From Bathynomus jamesi (taxonomy: Eukaryota > Arthropoda > Malacostraca > Isopoda > Cirolanidae): a stretch of 64,000 nt of DNA. Numbering within the stretch: the first letter of the stretch is position 1; every line of letters starts with the position of its first letter. The translations under genes were made by a program, and so were the position numbers. The stretch lies in the NCBI GenBank assembly GCA_023014485.1, contig JAJOZX010002700.1:493501-557500 (forward strand), written 5' to 3'. This document shows positions 41,719 to 52,177 of this stretch, piece after piece. The notes below the pieces were generated by a model that worked only from the letters and a program-made list of their open reading frames with translations, was not told where the DNA came from and did not search any database.

Positions 41719-44450
41719 ATGCTTTTTAATGCTCGGTTGATTACGAACAAGTTTTGCGAGCTACGGGCGCTCTTAGCATCAGAATACCAGGATATCGTTG
41801 CTATCACCGAGTCCTGGATTCATACTGATCGTAGGGACTACGTTGGGGAGTTCGAAATTCCCGGGTATAGAATGTTTCGCAAAGACCGCACCCGTGGGGA
41901 GGGGGGTGGGGTACTAATATACGTCAGGGACACGTTGAGTCCGGTTGACTGCCAGTTCCGGTCGGAACGGGAGCTGCTTGGCGTCGATCTGAATGTGGGA
42001 GGGACGAGCTATAGGTTAATCTTGGTGTACAGACCTCCGCATCTCCTCCTCGAGGAGGATACAGCCCTGTACACCGAACTCAGTAGCCTGCTAGGGGATA
42101 GGGTGTGTGTAGTTTTAGGAGACTTTAACTGTCGCGGCATAAAGTGGGAAGACAGAACTGCTGATGCTGAAGGGAGAAGGCTAGTTGACTTTGCTGATGA
42201 GAACGTCCTCACTCAGTGGGTCAATGAGCCTACACGAGGCGAAAGCGTTCTAGACTTAGTATTCACGACCGAAGACAACCTCGTCAATGGCCTCACCGTT
42301 GACGAATCGATCGTTGGGCGGGAGTGATCACGGTCTGATTAGGTTCCGTGTGTGCGTCCCTCGGGTGAAGCGTAGTAACTCGAGAGGCAGTAAGCTCGAT
42401 CTCCGGCGGGCGGACATTGTTAGCCTGAAGGATAGCGTAGGTGAGATGGGGTTAGAGGTCGGCGGCGATGTTGAGGGAGTGTGGAGTGCATTCCGGGACG
42501 AGTTTATGGTGCTGCAGTCTGCTGCCATACCCTCAAAACCGGTCACACCTGCTTCAACGCAGCCTAATTGGTTCAATCGTGACATCGCTTCGGCTATCCG
42601 AAATAGGAAAGTAGCGTATAGGAGGGCAAAGGCCAATCGTTCCCATGAGAACAGTGAAGCGTATGTTCGCATGTGTCGGGAAGTGAAAGCAAAGGTTAGG
42701 CTAGCGAAACGTAACGAAGAACTACAGGTGGCAAGCCTCTGCAAGGGGAACCCTAAGGAGTTCTTGAGTTATGTTAATAGTAGAAAGCCCATTAGAAGCC
42801 CATTAGAAGGACGAAGCGGCGTTCTGCGGACCTCCGACGCGGACATCGCTAATGTGCTTAACGAATACTTTGCGGGAGTGTTCACCAAGGAGGACACCCA
42901 CATCATCCCCGAGCCAGGCGTGAGGCACGAAGGTGCTGGCCTGGATAGTGTTCGATGTACCGCGACAGTCGTTGCCGATAGAATAGACAAACTGAGCGTG
43001 TTTAAGGCTCCTGGGCCAGACCAGTTTCTCCCCAGAGTGTTGCGAGAGGTGCGCGACCAGGTGGCTCCCCACCTGGCTACAGTCTTCAACAAATCGTTGG
43101 AGACGGTCCAGGTGCCTGGTGACTGGAGGGAAGCCAACGTGACCCCAATCTTTAAGAAAGGGGATCACGAAAGTCCAGGGAACTATCGTCCCATTAGTCT
43201 CACTTCAGTTGTAGGTACATTATTAGAGGGGATAATAGCGGATAGGATCGTTGACCATTTGGATTCCTACAAGCTGCTTGGGAACTTCCAACATGGGTTT
43301 AGACGGCATAGGTCGTGTCTCACCAACTTGCTTGAGTTTTTCCACGTCGTGTTGGGTGAGTATGATAAGAGTAGGGCGATTGATATACTCTATCTCGACT
43401 TTCAGAAAGCCTTTGATAAGGTACCTCACCGCCGGCTAATGGCGAAAGTGCGCGCGCTGGGTATCGGTGGGGAAATAGGTAGGTGGATTGAAAACTGGCT
43501 GAGGAATAGGCGGCAGAGGGTTGTAATTAAAGGGGTTAGTTCGGGTTGGGCCTCTGTCACTAGTGGGGTTCCTCAGGGTTCCGTTTTGGGCCCACTGTTG
43601 TTTATCATTTACATAGATGATATCGACGGTGGCATCGTCAGTCGGATCGCCAAATTCGCTAATGGCACCAAACTTGGGGCCAATGTTGGGACGCCCGAAG
43701 CGATCGAGGAACTGCGTGCGGACCTAGGTAGGATAGGAGAGTGGTCCGAAAAATGGCAAATGCCGTTTAACTTGGGTAAATGCAAAGTGATGCACATTGG
43801 CTACGCCAATCCCAAGTCGGACTACTCGATGTTGGGGAGTAATATCGAGGTGACTGATTTAGAAAAGGACTTTGGTGTGCTAATTAGCAGCGACCTTAAG
43901 TTTACGAACAGTGCGTAGAGGTGGAAAAGAAAGCCTAGAAACTATTGGGTTATATCAGGAGGCAATTTCAGTTTCGGAACAAGGAGATTGTGCTCTCTCT
44001 GTACAATTCCTGGTTCGGCCGCACCTGGAGTATGCTGTCCAGTTCTGGTCGCCCACCCTCAGGAAAGATATTGAGAGGCTGGAGCGAGTGCAGGCGAGGG
44101 CCACAAAGTTAATCCCTTCCGTTAGGCTTATGGGCTACAATCGACGGTTACGCGCCCTGAACTTGTTTTCGCTGGAAACTCGGAGGCTGCGCAGTCAAAT
44201 GATCGAGGTTTTCAAGCTCTTACGCTGGTTCAACGATGTCGATTTTAGAAGCATGTTTAGTTTAAATGAAAACCCAACTCGCACCAATGGTTGGAAGTTG
44301 GATTTGAAACGGTTTAGGACTAGTGTGTGTGGGAATTACTTTACGTATAAGATCTGTGACACGTGGAACAGTTTACCTTGAAAAGTTGTGAACAGTTCCT
44401 CTGTAGATCTTTTCAAGAAAATATTAGACCAAATCTTGCACACTATTTAA
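41719..44450 (+). pseudogene. LINE F1 ORF2, copy 11 (RT catalytic motif damaged)
   Basis: The endonuclease has ITESWIHTDRRDYVGEFEI, VVLGDFNCRGIKWED and, after a frameshift at about 42310, SDHGLIRFRVCV. The 543-codon frame 42287-43918 covers the linker and [84 protein letters not shown]. The catalytic FADDTKLG reads FANGTKLG, so both catalytic aspartates of this box are lost. A deletion near 43910 shifts the C-terminal region, and a stop after TWNSLP (44379) precedes the end at 44450. Confidence 0.85.
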
Positions 44451-45587
44451 GTGTGTAGAAAATTTTCCCTGGCACAAGTTGCCATTGGTACCTCCTCGGT
44501 ACTTCTTTTCCTTGTAACTCTTTGTAACTGTCTCTCTGATCACACCGCATGGCAATGTATCCATATAACGTTAATAATAACCGAAACTCGAGAAATATAC
44601 TCTCTGCCTTCCGTTCTACTGCAAATCCTTTTCTCTTAGTGACCTCTTAATACAAACTAATCTATCATATTTTGCGACTTTTTAATTCTGGTAGGATTCA
44701 ATTCCATTCCTATAGTGTAAGAGATACTTAAATTCATGTGTGTATTTTGCCATATGATGTGCGTAATAAATAAGCATTTTTAAATAGTTGGAGCGTTCAA
44801 GGTCATCTGTAATAATCTATAGACTACCCCTCAAGCCCACTCGCAACACTTAGATTCCCCTAAGACACAGGCGTCTTCAAGTAACATGAATGCGTAGAGA
44901 TCTAAGGTGTTTGATTCCATATTATATAATTTATGTGCTAGGTTTAAGAACGCTGGCATTGAAGGATGGAAGGAAGGGACAGTAAAAGCGATAATAGGTT
45001 TAATGAAGGAAGTGGAATGAGGATGGAGGTAAGCGTTGCTATGTCGAAGGAAACGAGGTTATGTGGGGAATTACGAAGGGAGGAGGAAATGCTAAACACA
45101 AACTCAAATATTTATTTTAATGCCCTAGGGGCCTAGACCTAGAAAGACAAAGAGCAAAATACCTTAAACTAACAATGAATTGACAGAAACAAAAGAGTCT
45201 GGTCTTAGACGCACTGATAGGTTTAATGTATGTGGCTAGAGGCCGCCACTCAGAATTACCACTACTACCTGTCATAATAAGGTTATTTACTATGACAGAG
45301 TCATGAGTAATTATGGAAATAAAATATGATTATACTGTTGATGGCTGACTATATTCAGTTGGGATATAAACTATTGCTGACAATCTTTGGATCCTTGGCT
45401 TTTAAGACGAATTTTTTATGCATATGTTCAACAAAAATAGGAAATGGGCTGATTATTATACCATTCGAAGGGATGGTGCCCTTCACAACCGAAATCAATT
45501 TCAGAAGGGGTGCATGGTATCCTCATTTCCTTTATCGTCCCAGCACGCTTCAAATAAGCCATTTACACAAAGCTGGAAAGGCCGTCT

Positions 45588-46605
45588 GTGCACCACGAGA
45601 CGAGCCAGGCAATGCGGGGAGCAATGGTGACACTGCATGAATATGGTGTGCCAATAAGAGAAATATCAAGACGATTAGACGTTCATCGAAGCACTGTGGA
45701 ACGGTGGATTCATCGGTATGAAGCAGAAAACTCAATCGCTACTTTGCCGAGGTCTGGTCCTCCGCGTTCAACATCTCAAGAGGAAGATGCTGCGATTGTT
45801 AATCATGCCAGAGAGCATCCGTGTGTTCCAGCGACGCATATTTACAGACACCTGAACCTTCGTTGTAGCGCAAATACAGTGAACAACAGACTTCACGAGG
45901 CAGGGTATTTTTCTCGCCGTCCAGCTATAAAACCTGCATTGACGATTGAGCATAAAGAGGCGCGGATGGGATTTGCCTTGCAATACTTGCCGCAGGAGGA
46001 AGAATTCTGGAGAAAAGTTGTGTACTGTGACGAAAAACATTTTCAACAGATAGTCATGGTTCCCTGCATTGTTGGAGCAGCGCGGAAAACGCTATGAAGA
46101 AGGAAATGTTTTCCTGAGCAAACGTAGTGGTCACATCAATCTCGGTGTGTGGGGCTGGATGTCTGGCTATGGTGTCGGAGAATTGACTCAAGTAGATGGA
46201 CGCTTTACTGGACAGCAATATTGCCAGATACTGGAAGAGGTGCTGCTACCCAGTGTTCGTGCGTATCTGGTTCCAGCACCGGAACCATTTTACTTAATGG
46301 AAGATAACAGTCCCATTCATAGGAGTAACGTTGTGAGAGCGTGGTACGAAGATCACCCAGAGATTATTAATCTAATTCTGCCACCACGTTCTCCTGATTT
46401 GAATCCGATTGAAAACCTTTGGGCAATAATGATTAACGAATGGGAGCAACGCAATGAAAGAACATTTGAAGCACTTTTAGCTCACACGAGGAATAGTTGG
46501 GAGAGCTTACGCCGAACACCAAACATTCCCTACAATCTGGCCTCTTCTATGCCGCAACGATTGCAAGAAATTATTGATGCTGGAGGAAGCTATACGAAAT
46601 ACTGA
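45588..46605 (+). pseudogene. Tc1-like transposase (DD35E spacing), one frameshift
   Basis: N-terminal HTH region: TLHEYGVPIREISRRLDVHR, STVERWIHRYE, TLPRSGPPRSTS (GRPR-like), HPCVPATHIYRHLNLRC. Catalytic part: VVYCDEKHFQ with the first Asp, then a frameshift near 46055. The second frame (46069-46605) has GVWGWMSGYGVGEL, FYLMEDNSPIH (second Asp) and PPRSPDLNPIENLW (Glu), and ends AGGSYTKY. By my count 35 residues separate the second Asp and the Glu, against 34 in classical Tc1. The frame may also start upstream of 45588. One frameshift makes it inactive. Confidence 0.85.
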
Positions 46606-47590
46606 TGTTAAAGCCATGACGTAAATGTGTATCGAATATATATTTATGTTAATATAGAATTTTATTATATTTTTATGTTTGACATCTATAAAAGTATATA
46701 TTGTGACCATGAAAGAACTTTACTTATTCTTAGTTAGAATCTTCGAGGAGATGATAATATATGCATTGTTGAAACAAACTCTGAGAAGGTAATAGTTTCA
46801 GGAAAAAAATAAAAACTGGCAACATCGAGGTCATCACATGTTTATGGGAATTGTCATATGATATGCTACCAATAAACTCTTATATACTACTATATACAGT
46901 ATACTATATTACGTAATAATTACGATGAACAAATCAAATGCAAATTTCTCTGATTCACGGCCCACCAGTCTTGCTTTAGACTAATGACTTTCATAAGATG
47001 GAATAGGTTTAACATTGTTCGCTTAGGTTACCACTTAAAACAATGGATAAACTATCTATTAGTGAGACGACCGTGACTTCCTCGAAATGCGAGCGCGTGA
47101 GAGGTTCACTGAGGAATTTGGTCATTAGATTCTTCACGTAGGATATATATCACAAACAACAATATTGACAACAATTCCCAACAATTACTTAATATCAATA
47201 ATTGCATTTGGGCAAATAATTTAGACCTGCGTCAAAATAACTTACGTATCATGCCATGATTTGGGATATTTGCCGAATTAGTCGTTCTCTATAGTCTACA
47301 GTATATATTGAGACAGTATAATGTAATGCCCAGCTGATATTATGATGACTAGGATTGCTCCAAAACCATCCCAACATCCCGAAACTTGCTCCATTCTGCT
47401 TCTTAATCATTTGTATTTTAAACACTAAAATGTAGCAGAAGTGACGTAATAATGAACGTCATTGATTGTGTTAGAGCAGTTATATGCAACAATCCGAACA
47501 CACCTCCGCTGCCAAAAGGACCGCCCATTTTATACCTAACAGACTAGCTTGGGACGAGACAGAAGCGTGAGACTTCTTGTAAGCACTGTA

Positions 47591-48440
47591 CAATCTGTTA
47601 GTTCTTCCCAGTTAGATCGAACTGAGACTCGCTTATCTCATAGAAAAATCGCCAAAAATTTGGGGATTATTCGCGATTCCGTTCAACTAAGGTAGAGAAC
47701 TCCAAAGATTAAGGCATTCAAAATAATCTGTCTCAAGGCGTGATAGTGATGTCACACAGAAAAGAAAGGCTCGTTGCAGAAAGTTACTGAACAATTTTTC
47801 AGTTAGTGATATTAAAAAAAAAAATCCACTGACGAAAAGGACTTTACCCTTGAAATTGTGCGAAACCGAGAAAATGATGTTGTTTACGGTACTCGGAAAA
47901 AAAGATATTCCTGCGTCAAGACTGTACTACCAAACATCTCATTTTTCAAAGAAAGTTATGGCTTTAGCTGGAGTGTTTTGGAATGGAAAGACTGATATTC
48001 AGTTCATTGGCACTAACAATACAAAAGTGAACTCCGAAACTTATGTCAAATTCTTGGACCAAAATCTCTTCCCGGATTGCCGCCGTCTGTATTTTGATAA
48101 TAACCTCATATTCCAGCAAGACTGAGCTACTTCTCATACAAGCAAGTCTACATATGACTATCTGCAACAGAATGTTACTTTTTTCACTAAAAAAAATGAG
48201 TGGCCTCCTTAATTACAGGACTGCAACCCGATGGACTATTCGATAGGGAACTAGTTGACAGAAATAGTTTATGAAGGTCGAGCAGAAAAGTTCACGGAAA
48301 GGGAGTTAAAGGAAAAGATACTTGAATGTTGGAACAAAATAACTCTTAAAGAACTCAGAAAATGTATCATGTCATGAAAAGAAAGACTAAGAGCTGTTTG
48401 TGAGCAAGACGGTGAACATATTGATTCTCTTTTTCAATAA
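47591..48440 (+). pseudogene. Mariner (DD37D-type) transposase C-terminal part
   Basis: After the Tc1 insertion: LSHRKIAKNLGIIRDSVQL, then several stops. The 91-codon frame at 47850-48125 reads KKVMALAGVFWNGKTDIQFI, SETYVKFLDQNLFPDCRRLY and FQQD with the second catalytic Asp, directly followed by a stop. Downstream in shifted frames are SHTSKSTYDYLQQNV, NEWPP and DCNPMDY, where the third Asp (MDY) is present but SPD is mutated. Spacing of about 37 residues to that Asp suggests the maT (DD37D) group. Confidence 0.8.
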
Positions 48441-48664
48441 ATATTTTTGTAAGTAATAAAACTTCGATCCTATGATATTGTTTTCAGTGATTTATATTAT
48501 TGTTTCTTTCACTACGGAAAAAGTGTAACAGGTAGAAATCTGAAATTTTTATTCAATGTTGCTAAATAATTGAAGTTATAATGAGCCAAATTTCGTGATT
48601 GTAAAGATTATAATTTTTTATTTACTGTACTTTAAATATTGGGACTTTTTCCTAGCCACTTGAT

Positions 48665-49110
48665 ATATTTAATTTTACTTTTTTCCTTATACTTTTTCAT
48701 CAGAACCATCCCCAAATCCTTCCCCCATTACTTCACTTCTCATCCTTACCCTTCATATTTACTCAGGTCAAACCTTCGGTTACACTTATCATCCCTATTA
48801 TTTACACAGATGTACTTCCCTCCCCATCCCCCATCCCCCACTTTTACTCTTTTGCCTTTTTACCCTCATGCTATTCCCTTCTAACCCTTATCTCATTGCT
48901 CTTTATCCTTCTCAAATTCTTTGTTTACTCTTGTCAATCCTATTGTTTACGCAGCTGCTCTTAAAATTTAACTCTTTTCCCCTTTCCCCTCTTTTACCCT
49001 TTTATTTCCCTCCATCTTTTCCCCCTCGTTTCCCATCACCCACCTCCTTTTCCATTTTCAGTCGTTTCCCCCTCTTTCCCCTCAATTGGCACTGACACTC
49101 TTTGGCACTC
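48665..49110. repeat. Pyrimidine-rich stretch, no gene
   Basis: About 450 bp of C/T-rich sequence on + with few purines. Open frames here encode only Phe/Leu/Pro/Ser-rich low-complexity peptide. It could form triplex DNA, but no function is shown. Confidence 0.7.
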
Positions 49111-49311
49111 CCCCACCCCATTTGGTACTGGCACTGACACTTGGTTAATTTACTTAACTCTGGGGTGGGGTGTTTTTCTGGTTGGGCTAGGTCTGAGATG
49201 GGGTGGTCCTCTATTATCCTTTCAATTTTCTGTTTTTCGGGGTGCGGCACCCACCTTAACTTCCTGGCTATGCCCATTTTCTTCCACCCCTTGCAATGTT
49301 GCAAGCAATAA

Positions 49312-49335
49312 TGCAACATTGCATACAATGTTGCA
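49312..49335. repeat. Perfect hairpin TGCAACATTG/CAATGTTGCA
   Basis: Ten-bp arms around CATA, within a stretch rich in TGCAAC words (49290-49350). Related words recur at 6800-6895. Confidence 0.85.
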
Positions 49336-49442
49336 TGCAATTGCACTCTATTTTGATGCATCAATACTACTGTTTCCTTTGTTAAGAAATGGGTGATTAA
49401 GCATAGTGTACGTAAGCAAGTGATCTGTGGTAATTAATATAA

Positions 49443-49830
49443 TTATACCCGAGATGCAGTCAATCGGGGACGGCATCTACTGTAGAGCTGATATAGCAGA
49501 GTCGAATTTCTAATGTCATTGCAAAGTCTAGTTGGCTTTGTAAGAGCTAATTTAAAACCATTTGCAGTCATGATTTTGTGAACGAAGGTTGCGTTATTAT
49601 TTGCCTCTTCTTTTGTGAATTCAATATTTAAATCTCCTGCAATTACACAATTGTTACCAATATAATTGGAGGTTAGAATTCTAGCGATATTTGTAATAAT
49701 AGTTGGTACATTACCAGTTGGTGGTCCGTAAATGACTAAAATAGAATACCGAGTGCTATGAATAAGTATTTCAGTTGCAAGTGTTTCTGATGTATTGTTT
49801 ATGGTACATATACTGTACATAAAAATAAAG
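49443..49830 (-). pseudogene. Non-LTR retrotransposon endonuclease fragment
   Basis: Minus-strand frame with LATEILIHSTRYSILVIYG and NCVIAGDLNIEFTKEEANN. The GDLNIEF block resembles the catalytic GDFN box of AP-endonuclease-like domains in LINEs. NGFKLALTKPTR, SIN-like N...TR and a terminal run follow. No reverse transcriptase follows on this strand; a (TA)n tract borders it on the right. The clade is not resolved. Confidence 0.6.
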
Positions 49831-49835
49831 TAATT

Positions 49836-49873
49836 TATATATATATATATATATATAATATATATTATATATA
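49836..49873. repeat. (TA)n-rich tract
   Basis: Mostly TA repeats with AATA interruptions. Confidence 0.9.
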
Positions 49874-50047
49874 CAGTACATGGGATTGAACTCAGAATGG
49901 TCCCATGAGGTTTTTTCATGGTACACACAGACCGTGCATGACACAAGGAACTCTTCTGGGAAAATTAAATCCACTACAGTCCGAATAAGTAATGGTAAAT
50001 GACAAACACTATAGTTTATCCTTTTTTATGATGTTACGTATTCAGAC

Positions 50048-50848
50048 TAGTGCTTGCATAATACCGAAAATTTTCAATACCGGTATTTGGAGGCAATTAT
50101 GCTAATCCCGGTATTGATACCGGTATTATGAAAAAAAAAATTTATTTCGATTTATTATGGTGCCACCCTACCAACCCTCCCACAAGTCTGAGGGACTTGC
50201 AGTACTCACCATATTTACTATAAATTAATGACCCAACTCCAAATAGATGGCATTCTATTCGAAAAAGTTTATACAGTAAATTACTAAATTGTAATAAAAA
50301 TATTTGAATTTTTTTTTAGCATATTATTATACAACTACTGGGGTAGATAGAAATTATTAGTATCTAAATATTTATTTCTTAGTTTGATTTTGAAAGTATG
50401 CTTTGAGGAAACAAAGAGCATCTAGGGATTGTTCAGATAGACTTGATCTCAGTTTCGTCAGAAATAGGCCTGCAGCAGAAAAGGCTCTTTCTGATTCTGC
50501 ACTTGTAGGTTTAATTGAAAGCAGTGCCTTGTACAGCTTCTCTAAATTCTCACTTCTCTGTAAAGTAACTTCCAAGCTTTTAAATTCATTAGTAACATCA
50601 AAATCAATGGAATTTTTTTTAGATGGCACTTTTCCTAGTTTGTCCATTTCTTGCATGTATTCACTCAGTAATGAATCTGCTTCCACTTCAGTCTTATCGG
50701 AGGACTAAATTGCCTAAATTTTACAATAGCAATTTTTGTCAATACCGAAAACCTATAATATCGGTATCGGTATTATTTGTACTTCTTCAATACCGGTATT
50801 AATACCGGTATTTCAATACCGGTATTTCAATACCGGTTTTAACCCCTA
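50048..50848 (-). mobile_element. hAT transposon with ACCGGTAT subterminal repeats
   Basis: Ends TAGTGCTTGCATAATACCG (50048) and TACCGGTTTTAACCCCTA (to 50848), flanked by the perfect 8-bp duplication ATTCAGAC (50040-50047, 50849-50856). The palindromic-type word TACCGGTA recurs at both ends (50073-50125 and 50755-50838). At 801 bp it keeps only the last part of a transposase. Confidence 0.9.
50372..50686 (-). pseudogene. hAT transposase C-terminal (hATC) fragment
   Basis: 104 codons: EFKSLEVTLQRSENLEKLYK, ALLSIKPTSAESERAFSAAG, LFLTKLRSSLSEQSLDALCF. The P-T-S-x-x-S-E-R-x-F-S-x-A-G series is the hATC dimerisation signature. The catalytic core and the DNA-binding BED finger are absent. Confidence 0.85.
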
Positions 50849-50956
50849 ATTCAGACTATAGTGGATTTAATTTTCCAAGAAGAGTTCCTTGTTCCATGCA
50901 CGGTCTGTGTGTACCATGAAAAAAACTCAGGGGACCATTCTGAGTTCAATCCCATC

Positions 50957-51242
50957 ATGAAACGGACATGTTATGTGCCTTGAAAAGTGGACGCTCAATT
51001 TTGCCAGTTGAGGTTTAAGTTTTGTTTTTTGGCTAAAAATACAATAGTTATCCCTTTTTCTTTGATGTATTCAATCCGACACGAATGCAACGAGTCCTTT
51101 ACTTATATTGAGGTTCTGGATATAGTAGGCTAGGTGTAGCTGTAACTCCTAGATCCTGTTCCAAAGCTGGATCCTATCTGCTTTGCAGAAAGCTGGTGAA
51201 GGAAGCTATATTTTTGGGGCCTCTTTGCGAGTGACCCGTTGG
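50957..51242. other. No gene recognised
   Basis: Short stretch between two transposons; nothing recognised on either strand. Confidence 0.5.
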
Positions 51243-51446
51243 CTAGGCTGACCATATTTCCTTGAGACAAAAACGGGACATTGGGATGGCAAAAAAGGGA
51301 CGGGGGTTATGTAATATTCTGTATTCATGAAAAAGTAAGTACATAAACCGGGACAAAATTGACATTTTTATTAAAACGACGGGACGGCCAGGAAATATAA
51401 AACAAACGGTACTGTCCCGTTCAAAACGGTACGTATGGTCAGCCTA
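51243..51446. mobile_element. hAT-type MITE
   Basis: About 204 bp with TAGGCTGACCATA at the left and TATGGTCAGCCTA at the right, and inverted GGGAC motifs inside. The flanks CCCGTTGG (51235-51242) and CCCGTTGC (51447-51454) form an 8-bp duplication with one mismatch. No coding capacity. Confidence 0.8.
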
Positions 51447-51485
51447 CCCGTTGCCCATGTCAGGCTAACATCATGAAAAAGAATA

Positions 51486-51590
51486 AAGTATAGTCGTTTG
51501 TCATTTACCATTACTTATTCGGACTATAGTGGATTTAATTTTCCCAGAAGAGTTCCTTGTTCTATACACGCTCTGTGTGTACCATACAGT
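51486..51590. repeat. Third copy of the inverted-repeat arm
   Basis: TTACTTATTCGGACTATAGT followed by GGATTTAATTTTCCCAGAAG matches the arms of the element at 49879-50955. It runs into a (TA)n tract. Confidence 0.75.
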
Positions 51591-51592
51591 AT

Positions 51593-51658
51593 ATATAATA
51601 TAATATATATATATATATATATAATATATATATATATATAATATATATATATATATTG
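51593..51658. repeat. (TA)n-rich tract
   Basis: TA repeats with AATA interruptions, just before the left end of the next transposon. Confidence 0.9.
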
Positions 51659-52177
51659 TATGTATTAAGGTGATTCATATCAGTACTCTAAACAAAAAAA
51701 ATTTAATTTTCATGTGGAGCACCCCTGCATTTTGTTCATTCTTTTGAGAAGAAATAATGTGTGAAAGTTTCATAGCATTTGAGCGAATTTTAGAGATCAC
51801 TACTCACCACTCAAATTTACACGCTTTGCCATCTTGTTACTTGAACAAAACCTACGTTAAATTTTTATTGGGACACAGCTGCTCGTAGAGTTAACTAATA
51901 TGAATAATTTGTTCTCCATTACTTCTCTTAAAGCGAGAAAATATTTTCGTTCTAATATTGGAGATTCAATATCTATTATTAATTGAAGATGTTAAGGAAA
52001 GAAAACTAAAACAAACGACAAATTGTATGTTTTTCAAAGTAGCAAAAAAGTGTATCCATGAAGTCTGAAATCTATGAAAACATTCAGTGATTTGAAATAA
52101 AGTAACTTCCATGATGCAATACATCATTTACTCAAATATTTACTAAAATAAAGTAGAAATCCAACAAAATCAATCTA

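Larger units (their letters stand above)
39368..44535 (+). mobile_element. CR1-like LINE copy 11 (family F1), full length, plus strand
   Basis: About 5.2 kb. 5' UTR 39368-40317 starts ATCCCCGCAGGGGGTATAAA just after the (CT)n tract. ORF1 begins at 40318, ORF2 at 41719, and the 3' end is GTACTTCTTTTCCTTGTAAC and CTTTGTAACTGTCTCTCTG. It is the only plus-strand copy and the only F1 copy with a 5' UTR. That 5' UTR is close to the one of F2 copies 3 and 5, while the coding parts differ clearly. Confidence 0.9.
38924..47588 (+). mobile_element. Tc1-like transposon with ~137-bp inverted repeats, split by a LINE
   Basis: Left arm 38924-39060 (CAGTGCTTACAAGAAGTCTC...) and right arm 47453-47588 are inverted copies with few differences. 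TA lies on each side (38922-38923, 47589-47590). It sits in the coding region of the mariner at the codon run ENIAYV. Without the LINE (39291-44540) it is about 3.4 kb, with the transposase at 45588-46605. Between the transposase and the arms (44540-45320, 46620-47450) I see no other gene. The long arms resemble IR/DR-type Tc1 elements. Confidence 0.85.
38369..48662 (+). mobile_element. maT-like (DD37D) mariner, split by a Tc1 element
   Basis: Imperfect long inverted ends: TCAGATGGATAGAAAAAAGT from 38369 and, inverted, TCAAGTGGCTAGGAAAAAGT ending at 48662. Similarity continues for more than 100 bp (AATCACGAAATTTGGC on both sides). TA flanks both ends (38367-38368, 48663-48664). Without the 8665-bp insertion it is about 1.63 kb. 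The transposase halves lie at 38716-38921 and 47591-48440. This is the oldest layer of a three-level nest. Confidence 0.85.
49879..50955. repeat. Inverted-repeat element, split by a hAT
   Basis: The left arm (49879-49986: CATGGGATTGAACTCAG... GTCCGAATA) is the inverse of the right arm (50849-50955: ATTCAGACTATAGTGG... CAATCCCAT). Without the hAT at 50048-50848 the arms are separated by only about 50 bp. A third partial copy is at 51486-51590. No coding region. The element class is unknown. Confidence 0.75.

Noticed and set aside
42328..43168. Minus-strand frames of 120-138 codons
   Set aside because: Antisense of the LINE ORF2 linker; the plus-strand frame has clear endonuclease and RT motifs.
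48639..49095. Phe/Leu/Pro-rich frames in the pyrimidine-rich stretch
   Set aside because: Low-complexity C/T sequence; no domain, no splice or start context.
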